A stretch of DNA of 64,000 nucleotides, from positions 62,001 to 126,000 of the forward strand of contig NZ_JACJUQ010000007.1 in the NCBI RefSeq assembly GCF_014235845.1, given 5' to 3'. The position numbers and the translations under genes are program-made. A model generated the notes under the pieces. That model did not search any database. It saw only the letters and a list, made by a program, of their open reading frames with translations, and was not told the DNA's origin. Shown here piece after piece: positions 35,640 through 45,407 of the stretch; position 1 is the stretch's first letter; the number at the start of each line of letters is the position of its first letter. This DNA comes from Pontivivens nitratireducens. Lineage in GTDB: Bacteria > Pseudomonadota > Alphaproteobacteria > Rhodobacterales > Rhodobacteraceae.

Positions 35640-35978
35640 TTACTTCCGGGATGTGAGGAAACCGACCACCAGTCCCACGCCCGCCGCGATTGCCAGCGCG
35701 GTCATCGGCTTTTCGCGGATTGAACGCTCCGCCTCGCTGCTCAACCGGTCGAATTCGTTGCCGGCCTGATCGACCGCCATCTTTCCACGCTCCTTGAGCA
35801 ATTGGGCGCGCAGCTCGATCTCTTCCTTCGTCTCGTTGGCCTTTTGCTTGCCCAGAGCGGAGATCGTTTCCGTCAGACCGGCGATGTCGGCTTTCAGCGC
35901 CTCTACCTGCCGCGACAGGTCGCTGGTGCTGGGGGCGGAAGCCGTATCGTTGGTCGTTTTTGCGGGAGTCTGTGCCAT
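35640..35978 (-). CDS. DUF883 family (ElaB/YqjD-like) membrane-anchored protein
   Basis: A 112-aa protein with a long amphipathic coiled-coil middle (about residues 22-90) and a C-terminal helix MTALAIAAGVGLVVGFLTSRK, the DUF883 tail anchor. E. coli ElaB/YqjD attach to the inner membrane and bind ribosomes in stationary phase; the role here is inferred only. The ATG at 35978 is chosen (MAQTPAK) over an upstream frame extension. Confidence 0.75.
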   Translation of the reverse strand: MAQTPAKTTNDTASAPSTSDLSRQVEALKADIAGLTETISALGKQKANETKEEIELRAQLLKERGKMAVDQAGNEFDRLSSEAERSIREKPMTALAIAAGVGLVVGFLTSRK

Positions 35979-36091
35979 GCAATCTTCTCCATTCAGGTCG
36001 TTATGCCGACGCAAGCTAAACGCGCGGGACAGCGCAAAAGTTCCCGCCGCTTCTCCCCGATGGCGCAAATTTGTAAAATCGAAGGAAATTG

Positions 36092-36168
36092 TGGTGGCGG
36101 GGGGGAGACTTGAACTCCCGACCTCGCGATTATGAGTCGCGCGCTCTAACCAGCTGAGCTACCCAGCC
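36092..36168 (-). tRNA. tRNA with CAT anticodon (Met, or Ile2)
   Basis: A 77-nt cloverleaf on the minus strand with encoded CCA. D-arm AGCTCAGCTGGTTAGAGC, anticodon stem CGCGA/TCGCG around CTCATAA (anticodon CAT), T-arm GGGAG-TTCAAGT-CTCCC. It lacks initiator features, so elongator Met or lysidine-modified Ile2 are the choices; the GACTCATAATC stem-loop resembles Ile2 but this does not decide it. Oddity: the acceptor stem GGCTGGG against CCCCGCC leaves a U4-C69 mismatch. Confidence 0.9.
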
Positions 36169-36205
36169 ACAACGGAGGTTGACTTATCCGCCCCCGTGCA
36201 GGGCG

Positions 36206-36526
36206 TCAAGCGGATTGCCTCAGCTTTCCGCGCATTTGCAGGGACACCCGGTTGAGCGCCACGAAATCCGCCGACCCTTCCAGAACGGCTTCGCCCAGGG
36301 CGATCGCATCTTCCAGCACCGCGTTGGGGGCGTCGATGCCCGCCGGACGCCGCGTTTCGTTCGCCCAGGGGCGTTGCGCCGCCACATCCAGCAGAATCCG
36401 GGCAAGGTCATTTGCATCCGCAACCGGCCACGCCCGTTTCACGGCAAAGCGTGGCATCCGCCGTTCAACAAGGTCGCGCCAGCTTTGACGCAAATGATCC
36501 TCGCGCGGGTCGTCCAGCATACTCAT
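36206..36526 (-). CDS. Conserved hypothetical protein coupled to an FAD oxidoreductase
   Basis: A 106-aa mostly helical, soluble protein that I do not recognise. Its ATG overlaps the stop of the upstream FAD oxidoreductase gene (ATGA at 36523-36526), so the two are translated together and may act together. No Cys pair or signal peptide is seen. Confidence 0.65.
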   Translation of the reverse strand: MSMLDDPREDHLRQSWRDLVERRMPRFAVKRAWPVADANDLARILLDVAAQRPWANETRRPAGIDAPNAVLEDAIALGEAVLEGSADFVALNRVSLQMRGKLRQSA

Positions 36527-37404
36527 TTCAAAATCTCCCTTGCGAGCGCCTGTCCGCTTTCAACGGCATGGCCGCCATTGGGGCCAAGGCACCAATCCCC
36601 CGCGGCCCCGATGGCCCGTTCGTCAGTCCAGAAACAGGCTTTGCCCGCTGGCGTTCGCACACGCCCGTACAACCACCTATGCAAGGCGCGATGCGTGATT
36701 TCAGCGCCCGTGGCAACCTGCCCAAACGCGGCCAGCAACTCCGCCTCGACCGAAGCGGGATCCGCATCGACATTCGCGCGCGACCAGCCCTGTGCGCCAT
36801 GGACCACCCAGCGTTCGGGAACCGGTTCCCGCCCCGGGCGGGACGATTGATGGATCGCCGTGAAGATCTCCGTTTCCAGCAGATCGCTACGCATGTCGAG
36901 CGGACCGTCATAGGCGAGCATCAATGTCCAGATCGGTGACATCTGAACCCTGGAGATTTCCGCGAACACACCACCGGGCAGAAGTTCCAGCGCTTGTGGT
37001 GCGGGAATGCACAGCGCGACCTTGTCGGCCGAAACCGTACCGCGCGCGTTCTCCATCGCCAGGCTCCATTTGTCCGCGCGTCGCTGCAACGCCGTCAACC
37101 GCGTGCCATGATGCACGGTCACACCCGCCTCCATGGCGCGGGGAAGCGAGGACATGCGCGGATGCGCGACCACCCCACCGGGAACCGATGACAGACATTC
37201 CTGATAGGTGGCGATCATATCCGCAGGCAATCCGTGCAGAGCGGCTGCCCCGTGATCGAACGCACCGAAATCAGTGCGCCGTGTCGCCACGCGCCCGCCC
37301 GGACCACGGCCCTTGTCGAACACCTCTACATGAAGCCCCGCCGCAACGAGGGCACGCGCACAACTCAGACCGGCCAGCCCGGCCCCGATGACAGCGACAT
37401 CCAT
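36523..37404 (-). CDS. FAD-dependent oxidoreductase (renalase-like)
   Basis: A 293-aa flavoprotein with an N-terminal dinucleotide fold GAGLAGLSC (residues 7-15), the FAD ribose Glu/Asp region VFDKGRGPGGRVATRR and a C-terminal GDWCLGPNGGHAVESGQALA that closes the FAD site. This layout (NAD(P)/FAD-dependent oxidoreductase) fits the renalase-like group, which oxidises aberrant dihydronicotinamides. Substrate is unproven. The 230-bp gap upstream (37405-37634) holds no ORF. Confidence 0.82.
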   Translation of the reverse strand: MDVAVIGAGLAGLSCARALVAAGLHVEVFDKGRGPGGRVATRRTDFGAFDHGAAALHGLPADMIATYQECLSSVPGGVVAHPRMSSLPRAMEAGVTVHHGTRLTALQRRADKWSLAMENARGTVSADKVALCIPAPQALELLPGGVFAEISRVQMSPIWTLMLAYDGPLDMRSDLLETEIFTAIHQSSRPGREPVPERWVVHGAQGWSRANVDADPASVEAELLAAFGQVATGAEITHRALHRWLYGRVRTPAGKACFWTDERAIGAAGDWCLGPNGGHAVESGQALAREILK

Positions 37405-37634
37405 GGTTACGTTCCCCGCCTAAACTCTATGCCAAAGATGGGATGTTTATGGCGCGGGAACAGGGGTGGGGCCGGCCCATCCGTTCTTTTCCGCTGATCC
37501 GATTTGGATCCTGCACGCAGAAAACGCCTCGGACCGGGAACGCAGCCGGATAAGGCAGGACTGCACGCTCATCCCCCGAAGGCCGCGTGGGCGGTCAGTT
37601 GAGGATCATAGCCGATGCCCGAACATTGAACGGC

Positions 37635-38396
37635 TCAATCAGCGCAGGACGGCAGCGGCGTCGCGCGTGCGCGGGCCAGCCCGGCGACACTCATCCGCGC
37701 GCGCGCACTTTCGTTCCAGACCTGCTCGGGGATCAGCGCCGAGATGGGGGAGCCGAGTTGCATCAAGCCCTGATGGCCGCCGATCGCGACGACAATCTGC
37801 GACAGGCAGGCCGCGCTGCACTCCGCGCCACAAACCGCGCGGGGCAACACCGCACGGGGATCGGTGGCCAGATCGTCCAGAACCGGATCACTGGACGCCC
37901 CCGGCATATGACCGGCCACCGCATCGCTCAGCGAAGGCACCAGCGCCAGCGAGGCCGCCACCAGATCGTAATGTTCCCGCTTCGCCTGCGCCCGTATCGC
38001 CTCGCGCGAGAGGCGCCCCTCACCCATATCGTAAAGTGTGGCCACGGTCTGCGGCGCGGTCGGAACCCGGTCCAGATCGCGCAGAAGTTCGGCCAGATCA
38101 CCGGTGAGGCCGTCGAGCCACGAGGTTCCCGACAGACCACCAGGCGCGCGGAACAGCGCGATGCGCTCGGCCCGGTCCAGCGCGGCGACGGCGGGGCCAT
38201 GCAGTTCCGCCATATGCTCGACCGTGCCCAGAAACAGGCGGGCCTCGTGATCGCCTTCGGCCGCAGCCTCTGCGATGATTTGCAAGGCGGGCAGGTCCTG
38301 CCCGTCCAACCAGTCCGCCAACGCCGTATCGAAGGACTGCGCCACCGCCGTCTGACCGCAGAAAACCAGAATGGCAGTGGTCAAGGCCCGGATCAT
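37635..38396 (-). CDS. Secreted protein of unknown function, PGGLSG family member 1
   Basis: A 253-aa exported protein (signal peptide of about 19 residues ending AVA). It has a Sel1/TPR-like helical repeat (DTALADWLDGQDLPALQIIAE...LFLGTVEHM), then ERIALFRAPGGLSGTSWLDG (about residues 77-96), and a C-terminal Cys cluster C-x3-C-x3-C (CGAECSAAC) before GGHQGL. The same order occurs in the protein at 56585-57637. The ATG at 38396 follows GGAGG and lies one base after the mvaB stop (TGA-G-ATG), so it is the last gene of the leucine-degradation operon. No function is assigned. Confidence 0.75.
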   Translation of the reverse strand: MIRALTTAILVFCGQTAVAQSFDTALADWLDGQDLPALQIIAEAAAEGDHEARLFLGTVEHMAELHGPAVAALDRAERIALFRAPGGLSGTSWLDGLTGDLAELLRDLDRVPTAPQTVATLYDMGEGRLSREAIRAQAKREHYDLVAASLALVPSLSDAVAGHMPGASSDPVLDDLATDPRAVLPRAVCGAECSAACLSQIVVAIGGHQGLMQLGSPISALIPEQVWNESARARMSVAGLARARATPLPSCAD

Positions 38397-38397
38397 C

Positions 38398-39255
38398 TCA
38401 GCCTCCACTTACCAGACTGCGCGCGAAGGCCCCCGCCTTTGCCAGCGCGGCGGGGTCGATGCCTGTTACAAAGCCACGCTGCGCCAGATGGTCAACGACG
38501 GCCTCCGTCGCGACGTTGCCCGATGCACCGGGCGCATAGGGGCACCCGCCCAGCCCGCCCACGGCGGCGTCGAACGTGCGCAAGCCCCGCTCCAGCGATA
38601 CATCTATATTTTCCAGCGCTGTGCCCTTCGTATCGTGGAAATGGCCAGCGAGCTGCGCGGCGGGAACGACTGGCAGGACAGCGTCCAGCATCCGGTTCGT
38701 GCTGTCCGCGTTCGCATGGCCGATCGTGTCCCCCAGCGAGACCTCGTAGCAGCCCATCTCCATCAGAGCCTCGGCCATCCGCGCCACGTTTTCCGGCGGC
38801 ACGGGGCCGTCGAACGGACAATCCGTCACGCACGACACATAGCCCCTGAGCAGGACACCTGCCTCCAACGCGACCTGCGCCACAGGTTTCAGGCGGTCCA
38901 GGCTCTGCGCCATGGTGGCGTTGATGTTCGCCTTGGAGAATCCCTCGGACGCCGAGACGAAGATCGCAACCTCGTCCGCCTCGGCAGCCAGGGCGCCCTC
39001 CAAACCGCGCAGGTTCGGGGTCAGCGCAGCGTAGCGCACCCCCTCCCGGCGCTTGATCCCGGCCATCACATCCGCCGCGTCCGCCATTTGCGGCACCCAT
39101 TTGGGGCTGACGAAACTGGCCGCCTCGATCCGGGTCAGACCTGAGGCGGACAGCATGTCCGTCAGCGCGATCTTGTCCGCTGTCGGGATCATCCGCGATT
39201 CGTTTTGCAGGCCATCGCGGGGGCCGACCTCGAACAATGTAACGTGATCAGCCAT
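38398..39255 (-). CDS. mvaB: Hydroxymethylglutaryl-CoA lyase
   Basis: A 285-aa TIM-barrel lyase that cleaves HMG-CoA to acetyl-CoA and acetoacetate, the last step of leucine breakdown. Motifs: EVGPRDGLQNE near the N-terminus (metal and substrate Arg), HFHDTKGTALENI and the C-terminal GGLGGCPYAPGASGNVATE with the catalytic-loop Cys. It follows mccA after 42 bp. Confidence 0.93.
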   Translation of the reverse strand: MADHVTLFEVGPRDGLQNESRMIPTADKIALTDMLSASGLTRIEAASFVSPKWVPQMADAADVMAGIKRREGVRYAALTPNLRGLEGALAAEADEVAIFVSASEGFSKANINATMAQSLDRLKPVAQVALEAGVLLRGYVSCVTDCPFDGPVPPENVARMAEALMEMGCYEVSLGDTIGHANADSTNRMLDAVLPVVPAAQLAGHFHDTKGTALENIDVSLERGLRTFDAAVGGLGGCPYAPGASGNVATEAVVDHLAQRGFVTGIDPAALAKAGAFARSLVSGG

Positions 39256-39297
39256 GATGCCTCCGGCGTGGGTGGGTGAGAGAAGGTGACTGCATGT

Positions 39298-41247
39298 TCA
39301 CTCCTCCATCGGTTCAAGGCTGAGCAGAACATCGCCATCCGCGACCTGGCCACCCGGCTTCGCGGCCAGTTGTGCGACGATGCCGTCGCGGGGGGCAGTC
39401 AGTGTGTGCTCCATCTTCATCGCCTCCATCACGATCAGCGCGTCGCCCTGAGTGACCGTCGCACCAGCCTCGGTGTTCACCACCTTGATGAGGCCCGGCA
39501 TCGGGGCGATCAGAACATCACCGCCAGCCCCGGCCTCCGCCGCACGGCTGAGCGGGTCGATCCGGGTGAAGACATGCGGCACCGCGCGGTCGAACACGGT
39601 TACGATATCATTTTCGCACACCACGCGGTAGCTGCCGCCCTCGTAACGTATATCGGTGCCGGTTGTGACGAGGCCACGGATGGGCACGTTCTGCCCGCCC
39701 TGCCCTTCATTTAGAACATCGATCTCGACATCGAAATCGCCCCCTCCCAGCACCGTGACCCGCACGAGCCGGTCGTCCAGCGTGACGCTGTGTGTCAGCG
39801 GGGTCCACAACGTGAACCCGGTCTGACCGTCCGCCACACCCAGCGCCGCGATCGCGGCAATCGCCACCACGTCCGCCGGGGCGTCCGGGATGGCGGTCAG
39901 CGCCGCCTGATCCCGCTCGATCAGCCCGGTATCGACCTCACCCGCGGCGAAGCCCTCGTGCCGGGTCAGCGCCGCCAGAAACGGCAGGTTCGTGACCGAA
40001 CCGGCAACCACCGTCTGTTCAAGGGCACGGCGCAACTGGCCCAGCGCGACTTCCCGCGTGGGACCGTGGGTGATCAGCTTTGCGATCATCGGATCGTAGA
40101 ACGGCGTGATCTCATCCCCGGCCCGCACACCGCTATCCGCGCGCACCCCGTCCGGGAACTGCAATGCACCAAGGCGTCCCGTCGCCGGCAGGAAGCCCTT
40201 GGAGGCGTCCTCCGCATATAGCCGCGCCTCGAAGGCATGACCGCTGATCGAAATGTCGTCCTGCCCGGCGGGCAGCGGCTCCCCCGAGGCGACCCGAAGC
40301 TGCCATTCCACCAGATCGATGCCCGTGATCTCCTCCGTCACGGGATGTTCGACCTGAAGGCGGGTGTTCATCTCCATGAACCAGAACCCGTCGGGGCGCA
40401 GCCCGTCAGAGCCATCGACGATGAACTCGATGGTGCCCGCGCCGGAATAGCCGATCGCCTCCGCCGCCTTGACTGCGGCGGCACCCATTGCGCTGCGCAT
40501 CTCATCCGTCATGCCGGGGGCCGGGGCCTCCTCGATCACCTTTTGATGGCGACGTTGCAGCGAGCAGTCACGCTCGAACAGATGTACGGCCTGGGTTCCG
40601 TCGCCAAAGACCTGCATCTCGATATGCCGGGGGGTGGTGATCCATTTTTCGATCAGGACCGCCGCATCGCCAAAGGAAGCTTGCCCCTCCCGCTGCGCAC
40701 CTTCCAGACCGGCCTTGAAACCGGCGGGGGTGTCGATCTTTCGCATCCCCTTGCCGCCGCCGCCGGCGCGCGCCTTGATAAGGACGGGATAGCCAATCTT
40801 GTCCGCCTCTGCGGCCAGGAAATCGGCGTCCTGCTCTGCCCCGTGATAACCCGGCACAACGGGAACGCCCGCTTCCTCCATCAGCTTCTTGGCCGCGTCC
40901 TTGAGGCCCATCGCGCGGATCGCATCAGCGCTCGGCCCGATAAAGGTCAGGCCCGCCGCCTGCACCGCATCCACGAAATCGGGATTCTCGGACAGGAAGC
41001 CATAACCGGGATGGATCGCCTGCGCCCCGGTGTCGCGCGCGGCCTGAATGATCCGGTCACCCTTGAGGTAGCTTTCCCCGACGGGTGAGGCGCCGATATG
41101 CACCGCCTCATCCGCCATCTGCACATGTTTGGCCCGCGCGTCCGCGTCCGAATAGACGGCGACGGTGGCGACACCCATTTTACGGGCCGTTTCGATGACC
41201 CGGCAGGCGATTTCGCCCCGGTTGGCAATCAGGATTTTGCTGAACAT
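39298..41247 (-). CDS. mccA: Methylcrotonyl-CoA carboxylase, biotin-containing alpha subunit
   Basis: A 649-aa subunit with biotin carboxylase domain ([28 protein letters not shown] loop, MEMNTRLQVEHPVTE) and a C-terminal biotin carboxyl carrier domain with the biotinyl Lys in VMEAMKMEH. Partner is the mccB product. Context of ivd and mvaB makes 3-methylcrotonyl-CoA the likely substrate. The ATG at 41247 comes two bases after the mccB stop; a GTG six bases upstream overlaps that stop. Confidence 0.92.
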   Translation of the reverse strand: MFSKILIANRGEIACRVIETARKMGVATVAVYSDADARAKHVQMADEAVHIGASPVGESYLKGDRIIQAARDTGAQAIHPGYGFLSENPDFVDAVQAAGLTFIGPSADAIRAMGLKDAAKKLMEEAGVPVVPGYHGAEQDADFLAAEADKIGYPVLIKARAGGGGKGMRKIDTPAGFKAGLEGAQREGQASFGDAAVLIEKWITTPRHIEMQVFGDGTQAVHLFERDCSLQRRHQKVIEEAPAPGMTDEMRSAMGAAAVKAAEAIGYSGAGTIEFIVDGSDGLRPDGFWFMEMNTRLQVEHPVTEEITGIDLVEWQLRVASGEPLPAGQDDISISGHAFEARLYAEDASKGFLPATGRLGALQFPDGVRADSGVRAGDEITPFYDPMIAKLITHGPTREVALGQLRRALEQTVVAGSVTNLPFLAALTRHEGFAAGEVDTGLIERDQAALTAIPDAPADVVAIAAIAALGVADGQTGFTLWTPLTHSVTLDDRLVRVTVLGGGDFDVEIDVLNEGQGGQNVPIRGLVTTGTDIRYEGGSYRVVCENDIVTVFDRAVPHVFTRIDPLSRAAEAGAGGDVLIAPMPGLIKVVNTEAGATVTQGDALIVMEAMKMEHTLTAPRDGIVAQLAAKPGGQVADGDVLLSLEPMEE

Positions 41248-41249
41248 GG

Positions 41250-42857
41250 TCACATCCGGAACACGCCGAAACGTGTCTCCTCTATCGGGGCATTCAGGCA
41301 GGCACGCAGGGAAAGCGCCAGCACGTCGCGGGTTTTTTCAGGTGGAATCACGCCGTCATCCCACAATCGGGCGGAGGCGTAGAGCGGATGGGACTGTTCC
41401 TCGAACTGATCGCGGATCGGCTGGCGGAAGGCTTGCTCCTCCTCCTCCGTCCAGGTGCCGCCCTTGCGCTCGATCCCCTCGCGGCGAACGGTGGCCATCA
41501 CGCCGGACGCCTGTTCACCCCCCATGACGGAGATGCGGCTGTTGGGCCAAGTCCACAGAAAGCGCGGCGAATAGGCCCGCCCCGCCATGCCGTAATTGCC
41601 GGCGCCAAAGCTGCCGCCGACGAGCACCGTGATCTTGGGCACGCGAGTGGTCGCCACAGCCGTCACCAGCTTGGCACCATGCCGGGCGATCCCCTCATTC
41701 TCGTATTTGCGGCCCACCATGAAGCCGGTGATGTTTTGCAGGAAGATCAGCGGAATCTTGCGCTGGCTGCACAGCTCCACGAAATGCGCGCCCTTCTGGG
41801 CGGCCTCCGAAAACAGCACGCCATTGTTGGCGATGATGCCCACCGGGCAGCCCTCGATATGGGCAAAGCCCGTGACGAGCGTCTTGCCGAACCGCTCCTT
41901 GAACTCATCGAAGCGTGACCCGTCCACGATCCGGGCAATCACCTCGCGGATGTCGTAGGGCGTGGTCAGCGCGGCGGGCACGACGCCCGTTATCGTTTCA
42001 GGCGCGAATGCCGGCGGCTCGGGCTGCTGCCATTCCACCGTGGCGGGCGGCGTCAGATTGAGGTTGCCAACCGCCTGCCGGGCCAGCGCCAGAGCGTGCG
42101 CGTCGTCTTCCGCCAGATAATCCGCGACGCCCGACAGGCGGGTGTGCACATCGCCGCCGCCCAGATCCTCGGCCGTGACGACCTCACCGGTTGCGGCCTT
42201 TACCAATGGCGGACCGGCGAGGAAGATCGTCCCCTGTTCCTTGACGATGATCGTGACATCCGACATCGCGGGCACGTAGGCCCCGCCGGCGGTGCACGAT
42301 CCCATCACCACAGCGATCTGTGGAATCCCGGCCGCGGACATGTTCGCCTGATTGAAGAAGATGCGTCCGAAATCGTCGCGGTCCGGGAACACCTCATCCT
42401 GATTGGGCAGGTTCGCCCCGCCCGAATCGACGAGGTAGACGCAGGGCAGGCGGTTCTGTTCCGCGATCTCCTGCGCGCGCAGGTGCTTCTTGACCGTCAT
42501 GGGGTAGTATGTGCCGCCCTTGACCGTGGCATCGTTGCACAAAACCATGCATTGCCGCCCGGCGACCTGTCCAATCCCCGCGATCACGCCTGCGCAGGGG
42601 GCTACGCCGTCATACATGCCGTGCGCGGCGGTGGCGCCGACCTCCAGAAACGGCGTGCCGGGGTCCAGCAGATTCGCCACACGCTCACGCGGGGGCATCT
42701 TCCCGCGGGAGATGTGCCGCTCCAGCGCCTTTTGTCCGCCACCCGCGGCGGCGATCCGGGCTGCTTCGGCGATATCAGCCGCTGCTGCCGCATGGGCGGC
42801 GCGGTTTGCCTCATATGCGTCGGAACCGGGCAATGCGTCCGTGCTTAACCTGCTCAT
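41250..42857 (-). CDS. mccB: Methylcrotonyl-CoA carboxylase, carboxyltransferase beta subunit
   Basis: A 535-aa carboxyltransferase with the crotonase-like N and C halves: [62 protein letters not shown] and [22 protein letters not shown]. These are characteristic of methylcrotonyl-CoA carboxylase beta. Start ATG 42857 ([15 protein letters not shown]) is 16 bp after the EcsC-family gene. Confidence 0.94.
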   Translation of the reverse strand: MSRLSTDALPGSDAYEANRAAHAAAAADIAEAARIAAAGGGQKALERHISRGKMPPRERVANLLDPGTPFLEVGATAAHGMYDGVAPCAGVIAGIGQVAGRQCMVLCNDATVKGGTYYPMTVKKHLRAQEIAEQNRLPCVYLVDSGGANLPNQDEVFPDRDDFGRIFFNQANMSAAGIPQIAVVMGSCTAGGAYVPAMSDVTIIVKEQGTIFLAGPPLVKAATGEVVTAEDLGGGDVHTRLSGVADYLAEDDAHALALARQAVGNLNLTPPATVEWQQPEPPAFAPETITGVVPAALTTPYDIREVIARIVDGSRFDEFKERFGKTLVTGFAHIEGCPVGIIANNGVLFSEAAQKGAHFVELCSQRKIPLIFLQNITGFMVGRKYENEGIARHGAKLVTAVATTRVPKITVLVGGSFGAGNYGMAGRAYSPRFLWTWPNSRISVMGGEQASGVMATVRREGIERKGGTWTEEEEQAFRQPIRDQFEEQSHPLYASARLWDDGVIPPEKTRDVLALSLRACLNAPIEETRFGVFRM

Positions 42858-42873
42858 GTGCTCACTCGTTCTT

Positions 42874-43722
42874 TCATTCCTGCGTTTCCTCAATCGTTTC
42901 GGCATAACCGCGTGTCGCCAGCCAGCGTTCGCGGTAAGCATATTTTGCGGCCAGTGCCACATCGCTTAGAAAGGCTGCATTCACCGATGCCCCGATCACC
43001 GCGCCAAAGATCGGAACGATTTGTCCGGCCTTGCGCTGCGCCAGGTTCACGCCAAGCTGTTCGGACAGCTTGCGGATCGCGGCGACACTGGCGGTGCCCG
43101 GGCCGCCCATGCGGGCGATGGCCTGATAATCGTGATCCTGAATCGCCTCGGGACGGTTGACGGCATCGACGAAGCGCAGGGCCTTTTCCTTGTCCGCGCG
43201 GTCGTTCGCACCGGCCAGCGACAGGATGCTCAGGACGAAACTGCGCTCTGCCTCGCCGCTTTCGCCGAATCCGTAGCACAGCCCGACGGACCGTGCGGTG
43301 CGCATCGCCAGCGCGATGGATGTCGGCACGTCCACCATCAATCCCACCGCCCCCACGGCCCCTGCCGCGCCGCCTGATGTCATGCCGTAGCCGATTGCCC
43401 AGCGGCGAGCCTCGTGCGCGGCGTCGTCACATGCGTTCAGATCATTGAAATCGTGATCGAGCAGCGCACGGCGCAATGTGGCGTTCGCTGCGAAATCCGC
43501 GCCGGTCAGCGCCAGTTCAATCGCCTCGATCGGAAGCAGACGTGACGCGATCCAGCCCGCAGGGCGAGAGATCGCGCGCGCGAACCGGGGCAGAATTGCA
43601 GGCCTTTGCGCACGATACAGCGATTGCTGTGCCATGACGGCACGGTAAGCCTCCACCGACAGGGGGGTCCGTCGCGGTGCGGCGACCTCCTCCTCACGCG
43701 GGGTGGAAATATCATTCACCAT
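42874..43722 (-). CDS. EcsC-family protein
   Basis: A 282-aa protein matching the EcsC family ([85 protein letters not shown]). The glycine/alanine-rich segments look membrane-associated. The family lacks a clear function; it lies inside a leucine-catabolic operon between ivd-DUF1622 and mccB, which is a conserved-looking but unexplained association. Confidence 0.75.
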   Translation of the reverse strand: MVNDISTPREEEVAAPRRTPLSVEAYRAVMAQQSLYRAQRPAILPRFARAISRPAGWIASRLLPIEAIELALTGADFAANATLRRALLDHDFNDLNACDDAAHEARRWAIGYGMTSGGAAGAVGAVGLMVDVPTSIALAMRTARSVGLCYGFGESGEAERSFVLSILSLAGANDRADKEKALRFVDAVNRPEAIQDHDYQAIARMGGPGTASVAAIRKLSEQLGVNLAQRKAGQIVPIFGAVIGASVNAAFLSDVALAAKYAYRERWLATRGYAETIEETQE

Positions 43723-43810
43723 CTACGAACCTCCGATCCGAAAGAGAGAGAGCTCTTTCACGATGTCATCGGGGAGTGCGCCCCACAAGGCATACCCCGC
43801 AAGGCAACGG

Positions 43811-44206
43811 TCATGAGCGTGCTTGCTCTTCTCTGATCTCCCGTATTTCCCGGTCGAGAAAGAAACTGATCGCGGATCGGATGATCACCAACAGGCCCAG
43901 AAACAGCAGATCGTACAGCTTCAGGCTCAACGCCGTATGGATGATGTCCGACACGATCAGCAGCTCCAACCCGGCCAGGATATAGCGACCCAGCTCCTGC
44001 CGTTCATGGTTGATGCCGTCCACCCGCCGTGCCGACTGCTTGCTGAACTCCGCCTTCACAACGCCGAGGACAAACCGCACGGCCCCGATCAGCATCAGCG
44101 CGATGGCCAGCAGATCTATCCCGACCGCGATCCATTCCAGCCCGTGTGCCAACCCGGACAACGGACCGTGCAAAATGCCCGGCGATTGTTCGGGAAGGCT
44201 TTCCAT
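43811..44206 (-). CDS. DUF1622 membrane protein
   Basis: A 131-aa protein with three hydrophobic segments (about residues 24-50, 72-93 and 98-115) and the RYILAGLELLIVSDIIHTAL block of the DUF1622 family. It is translationally coupled to ivd: the ivd TGA and this ATG share one base (TGATG at 44204-44208). Function unknown; a gap of 88 bp separates it from the EcsC gene. Confidence 0.75.
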   Translation of the reverse strand: MESLPEQSPGILHGPLSGLAHGLEWIAVGIDLLAIALMLIGAVRFVLGVVKAEFSKQSARRVDGINHERQELGRYILAGLELLIVSDIIHTALSLKLYDLLFLGLLVIIRSAISFFLDREIREIREEQARS

Positions 44207-45369
44207 CAGGCAGTGGCCTTCATCAATTCCCGACCGCACAGCATCCGGCGAATCTCGCTGGTGCCGGCACCGATTTCCATCAGCTTGGCATCACGCATGA
44301 TCCGGGCCAGCGGCGAATCGTTCAGGAACCCTGCCCCGCCCATGGCCTGCACACCCTGAATGGCCTGCATCATCCCCTGTTCGGAACAGTACAGCACACA
44401 GGCCGCTGCATCCTGCCGGGTCACCTGCCCACGGTCACACGCTGCCGCGACGGCATAGAGATAGGCCCGCGCGGTGTTCATCGCGGTGTACATGTCCGCG
44501 ATCTTGCCCTGCATCAGCTGGAAATCGCCAATCTTCTGCCCGAACTGCTTACGCTCATGCATATAGGGCATGACGTGGTCGAGGATGCCATGCATCAATC
44601 CGACACCGATGCCCGACAGCACCACACGCTCATAATCCAGTCCCGACATCAGAACGTTCACGCCCTTGCCTTCCTCACCCAGAATATTCTCGAACGGCAC
44701 TTCGACGTCCTCGAATATCAATTCCGCCGTGTCCGATCCGCGCATTCCCAGCTTGTCGAAATGCGGACCGACGCTGAAGCCGCTCATTTCCCTTTCGATC
44801 AGGAAAGCCGTCAGGCCGCGCGGTCCCGCATCCGGGTCGGTCTTGGCATAGACCACGAGGGTCGAGGCCTGCGGCGAATTGGTGATCCAGTACTTGTTGC
44901 CATTCAGAACGAAGCGGTCGTTGCGCTTCTCAGCACGAAGGCTCATCGAAACGACGTCGGATCCGGCGCCTGCCTCGGACATGGCCAGCGATCCGACATG
45001 CTCACCGCTGATAAGCTTCGGCAGGTATTTTGCCTTCTGCGCGGCATTGCCGTTCAGAGAGATCTGGTTGACGCACAGGTTGGAATGCGCCCCGTAGCTG
45101 AGGCTGACGGAGGCCGACGCCCGCGCGATCTCCTCCACCGCGACGGCATGAGCCAGATAGCCCATTCCCGCGCCGCCGTCCTCCTCAGACACTGTGATGC
45201 CCAGCAGGCCTAGATCGCCCATTTCGCGCCACAGCTCGGCGGGAAATTCATTTTTGCGATCAATCTCGGCGGCCATAGGGGCCACACGGTCCTGTGCCCA
45301 GCGGTGCACCATATCGCGCAGCGCTTCGATTTCCTCACCCAATGCGAAATTCATGGATGCGTTGAACAT
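44206..45369 (-). CDS. ivd: Isovaleryl-CoA dehydrogenase
   Basis: A 387-aa acyl-CoA dehydrogenase, first committed step of leucine catabolism after the branched-chain dehydrogenase. Seen: KYWITNSPQASTLVVYAKT, FEDVEVPFENILGEEGKGVNVLMSGLDYERV, and the C-terminal LCGREL. The order with mccB, mccA and mvaB supports isovaleryl-CoA over other acyl-CoAs. Start ATG 45369 follows a strong GGAGGAAAGC; the promoter with its palindrome lies 40-70 bp upstream. Confidence 0.94.
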   Translation of the reverse strand: MFNASMNFALGEEIEALRDMVHRWAQDRVAPMAAEIDRKNEFPAELWREMGDLGLLGITVSEEDGGAGMGYLAHAVAVEEIARASASVSLSYGAHSNLCVNQISLNGNAAQKAKYLPKLISGEHVGSLAMSEAGAGSDVVSMSLRAEKRNDRFVLNGNKYWITNSPQASTLVVYAKTDPDAGPRGLTAFLIEREMSGFSVGPHFDKLGMRGSDTAELIFEDVEVPFENILGEEGKGVNVLMSGLDYERVVLSGIGVGLMHGILDHVMPYMHERKQFGQKIGDFQLMQGKIADMYTAMNTARAYLYAVAAACDRGQVTRQDAAACVLYCSEQGMMQAIQGVQAMGGAGFLNDSPLARIMRDAKLMEIGAGTSEIRRMLCGRELMKATA

Positions 45370-45407
45370 TGCTTTCCTCCAGATGCGATCATGGCCGCTT
45401 TCGGGGG

